This document shows, piece after piece, positions 32,997 to 33,165 of a DNA stretch of 33,165 bases (position 1 is the first letter of the stretch; each line of letters starts with the position of its first letter). This DNA comes from Flavobacteriia bacterium (lineage in GTDB: Bacteria > Bacteroidota > Bacteroidia > Flavobacteriales > Flavobacteriaceae). Made by a program: the position numbers and the translations under genes. The notes under the pieces were generated by a model that was not told where the DNA came from, did no database searches, and saw only the letters and a program-made list of their open reading frames with translations. Where the stretch lies: positions 1 through 33,165 of the forward strand of contig PDQD01000001.1 of the NCBI GenBank assembly GCA_002747695.1, written 5' to 3'.

Positions 32997-33165
32997 GAAG
33001 TAATTACATTTAAACATTATTTGGAAGAATTACTACTCAAATAGTCAAATATAATAGTTCAAATATTTAATAGGTCTCAAAAGAAAACACTAAAAACACC
33101 AAAGAATAAGATCAATAAGGTATTCATTTAATAGAACAATCTTTTAAAGATAGAATAAGGAAAAT

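Overview
This window looks like a chromosomal stretch from a member of the phylum Bacteroidota, most likely class Flavobacteriia. The signs are AT-rich sequence, little Shine-Dalgarno signal before starts, several TAnnTTTG-type -7 promoter boxes, a secreted subtilase with a C-terminal type IX secretion (T9SS) tail, and families typical of the group (DUF2851, CarboxypepD_reg-like surface proteins, a SAM-II leader before metK). No genus can be named from the sequence alone.

Layout. Positions 1-159 hold the tail of an S9-type peptidase. A SulP transporter follows at 181-1893, then a heptamer-repeat array, a secreted CarboxypepD_reg-like protein (minus), aroB (minus) and a proline dehydrogenase (plus) whose stop codon abuts a 39-residue membrane protein on the other strand. 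A plus-strand run at 6617-11884 carries an alpha/beta hydrolase, DUF2851, a pRiA4b ORF-3-like protein, a T9SS subtilase and a nitronate monooxygenase-like enzyme. It ends in a second, longer heptamer array and a strong hairpin facing yajC and metK (minus). metK has a SAM-II-type riboswitch leader. The plus-strand pair lnt and lpxL-like (envelope acylation) is followed by a minus run of a SpoU/TrmH RNA methyltransferase, a DUF808 membrane protein and purB. Next comes a minus operon (22621 to 20255) with an AmgK-like sugar kinase, a stand-alone RapZ C-terminal domain, a MurU-like nucleotidyltransferase and a 48-residue membrane protein.

From about 22.6 kb to the end the window becomes accessory in character. 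Gaps are longer, genes look monocistronic, and many proteins are unrecognised. It includes a signal-peptide protein with a possible beta-barrel end, a zinc-ribbon protein, a metallo-beta-lactamase-fold lipoprotein, a P-loop kinase, a GNAT acetyltransferase remnant with its middle deleted, a HEAT-like protein, a DUF4300 protein, two unrecognised proteins, an XRE regulator fused to a membrane domain, a frameshifted LysM/membrane-protein gene pair and a lipoprotein.

The most interesting items are these. (1) The metK leader has a SAM-II aptamer starting almost at the predicted transcription start and a mutually exclusive downstream fold. (2) The kinase-RapZ-C-nucleotidyltransferase operon looks like amino-sugar or MurNAc salvage with its own candidate sensor. 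(3) The two degenerate 7-bp arrays both lie between convergent genes. (4) Three decayed loci lie at 26.9-31.7 kb. No CRISPR array, tRNA, rRNA, insertion sequence or recognisable anti-phage system was seen.
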